A stretch of DNA of 64,000 nt from Actinospineispora acaciae DSM 45401. Lineage in GTDB: Bacteria; Actinomycetota; Actinomycetes; Mycobacteriales; Pseudonocardiaceae. Numbering within the stretch: the first letter of the stretch is position 1; every line of letters starts with the position of its first letter. Below are positions 63,558 to 64,000 of this stretch, one piece after another. The notes under the pieces were generated by a model. That model ran no database searches. It had not been told where the DNA came from and saw only the letters and a list, made by a program, of their open reading frames with translations. Made by a program: the position numbers and the translations under genes. The stretch is from the NCBI RefSeq assembly GCF_000620785.1, contig NZ_JIAI01000003.1, positions 434,001 to 498,000 of the forward strand. The letters are read 5' to 3'.

Positions 63558-64000
63558 ATGAACAAGACGATCGTGGCGAGGTCCCTGCGGCTGCTGCTGG
63601 TCGCGTGCTTCGTCGCGGCCGTGTTCCCGGTGGTGATCGGCGGCGTCGGGCTGGTGCTGGGGCCGGCCGAGGGCTCGGTGGTGCTGCCGTTCCTGGCGGC
63701 GGCGGTCACGGTGGCCGGGCTGCCCGCGGTGCTCGCCGGGGTGGACCGGCTGGTGCAGCGGCTCGCGCACGACTCCACGACCACCCCGTACTCCGCGCTG
63801 GCCGAGGCGGCGGCGAGGATCCGAGGCGGCTCGCTGGACGAGGCGCTGCCCGGGCTGGCCAGGGTGCTCGGCGAGGGCACCGGGGCGCAGCGCGCCGAGC
63901 TGTGGCTGGCCGTGGGCGAGAAGCTGGTCAGCGCGGCCAGCTGGCCACCGGCCGGTTCGGACCCGAGCGCCGGCCCGCGCACGGTGGACAACCTGGCGGT
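63558..64000 (+). CDS. Second NarL-type sensor kinase, N-terminal part, runs off the window
   Basis: At least 147 residues from the ATG at 63558 (GGAAGG upstream); the gene is cut by the window end. Two membrane segments (about 8-34 and 40-62: SLRLLLVACFVAAVFPVVIG, VVLPFLAAAVTVAGLPAVLA) are followed by VDRLVQRLAHDSTTTPYSAL, RIRGGSLDEALPGLARVLGE and RAELWLAVGEKLVSA, which is the conserved membrane/GAF-like sensor part of NarL-type kinases of this group. The catalytic region is not visible. Likely the true kinase of the 62796 regulator. Confidence 0.82.
   Translation, partial: MNKTIVARSLRLLLVACFVAAVFPVVIGGVGLVLGPAEGSVVLPFLAAAVTVAGLPAVLAGVDRLVQRLAHDSTTTPYSALAEAAARIRGGSLDEALPGLARVLGEGTGAQRAELWLAVGEKLVSAASWPPAGSDPSAGPRTVDNLA

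Overview
The window reads as chromosome of a high-GC mycothiol-producing actinobacterium, most likely of the order Pseudonocardiales. Supporting signs are mshB (mycothiol), gpgS (glucosylglycerate/methylglucose polysaccharide), an actinobacterial succinylase-type dapC/dapD/dapE set, a sigE-rseA-htrA-tatB envelope-stress block, a Ddn-type F420 enzyme, an XRE/DUF5753 regulator, frequent GTG starts and many 4-bp ATGA/GTGA gene overlaps. The backbone, read left to right, matches from memory the Mycobacterium tuberculosis order running from about Rv1232c down to Rv1165: MgtE-N/CBS protein, DUF1003, mrp, tatB, htrA, rseA, sigE, O-methyltransferase, glgC, DUF3117, tag, DivIVA-domain protein, gpgS, a folP-like gene, LOG proteins, dapE, dapD, dapC, fdxC, mshB, lpqW, typA. 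That synteny is recalled, not computed.

Several accessory blocks interrupt this backbone. (1) 5.5-13.7 kb is a catabolic island: GABA-type permease and transaminase, a GntR/FCD regulator, two maleate-isomerase/arylmalonate-decarboxylase paralogues and a DUF3830 protein on the minus strand, and divergently a D-2-hydroxyacid dehydrogenase and an amidase. Three ATTGT-N2-ACAAT boxes sit at its promoters, so the GntR protein probably controls it all. (2) 27.7-31.9 kb, between dapE and dapD, holds an ECF42-type sigma factor with its DGPF partner, a DinB-like protein, and a TetX-like monooxygenase divergent from a TetR repressor with two tandem operators. (3) 32.9-37.1 kb, between dapD and dapC, holds a CHAD protein, an XRE/DUF5753-DUF6879 pair with a tiny Cys-rich protein, and an MFS transporter. 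(4) 41.6-47.4 kb is a complete five-gene peptide ABC importer beside mshB and lpqW.

Right of typA the content is more accessory: an MFS exporter plus FMN reductase divergent from an AfsR-like regulator, a LysE exporter, a diaminobutyrate-type aminotransferase with a small Cys-containing protein, an unusual Hsp70-transmembrane-seven-bladed YVTN propeller fusion, then a degenerate NarL-type kinase, a response regulator and the start of a second kinase that runs off the window.

Non-coding signals: a dispersed imperfect inverted repeat present twice (about 938-1006 and 33886-33944), each time between convergent genes; a perfect 18-bp-arm hairpin carrying the stop codons of two convergent genes (3712-3757); strong hairpins at 13731-13766, 49600-49631 and 57475-57512; and TetR and GntR operators. 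I saw no tRNA, rRNA, CRISPR array, insertion sequence or phage gene, and no gene-free stretch over 300 bases.
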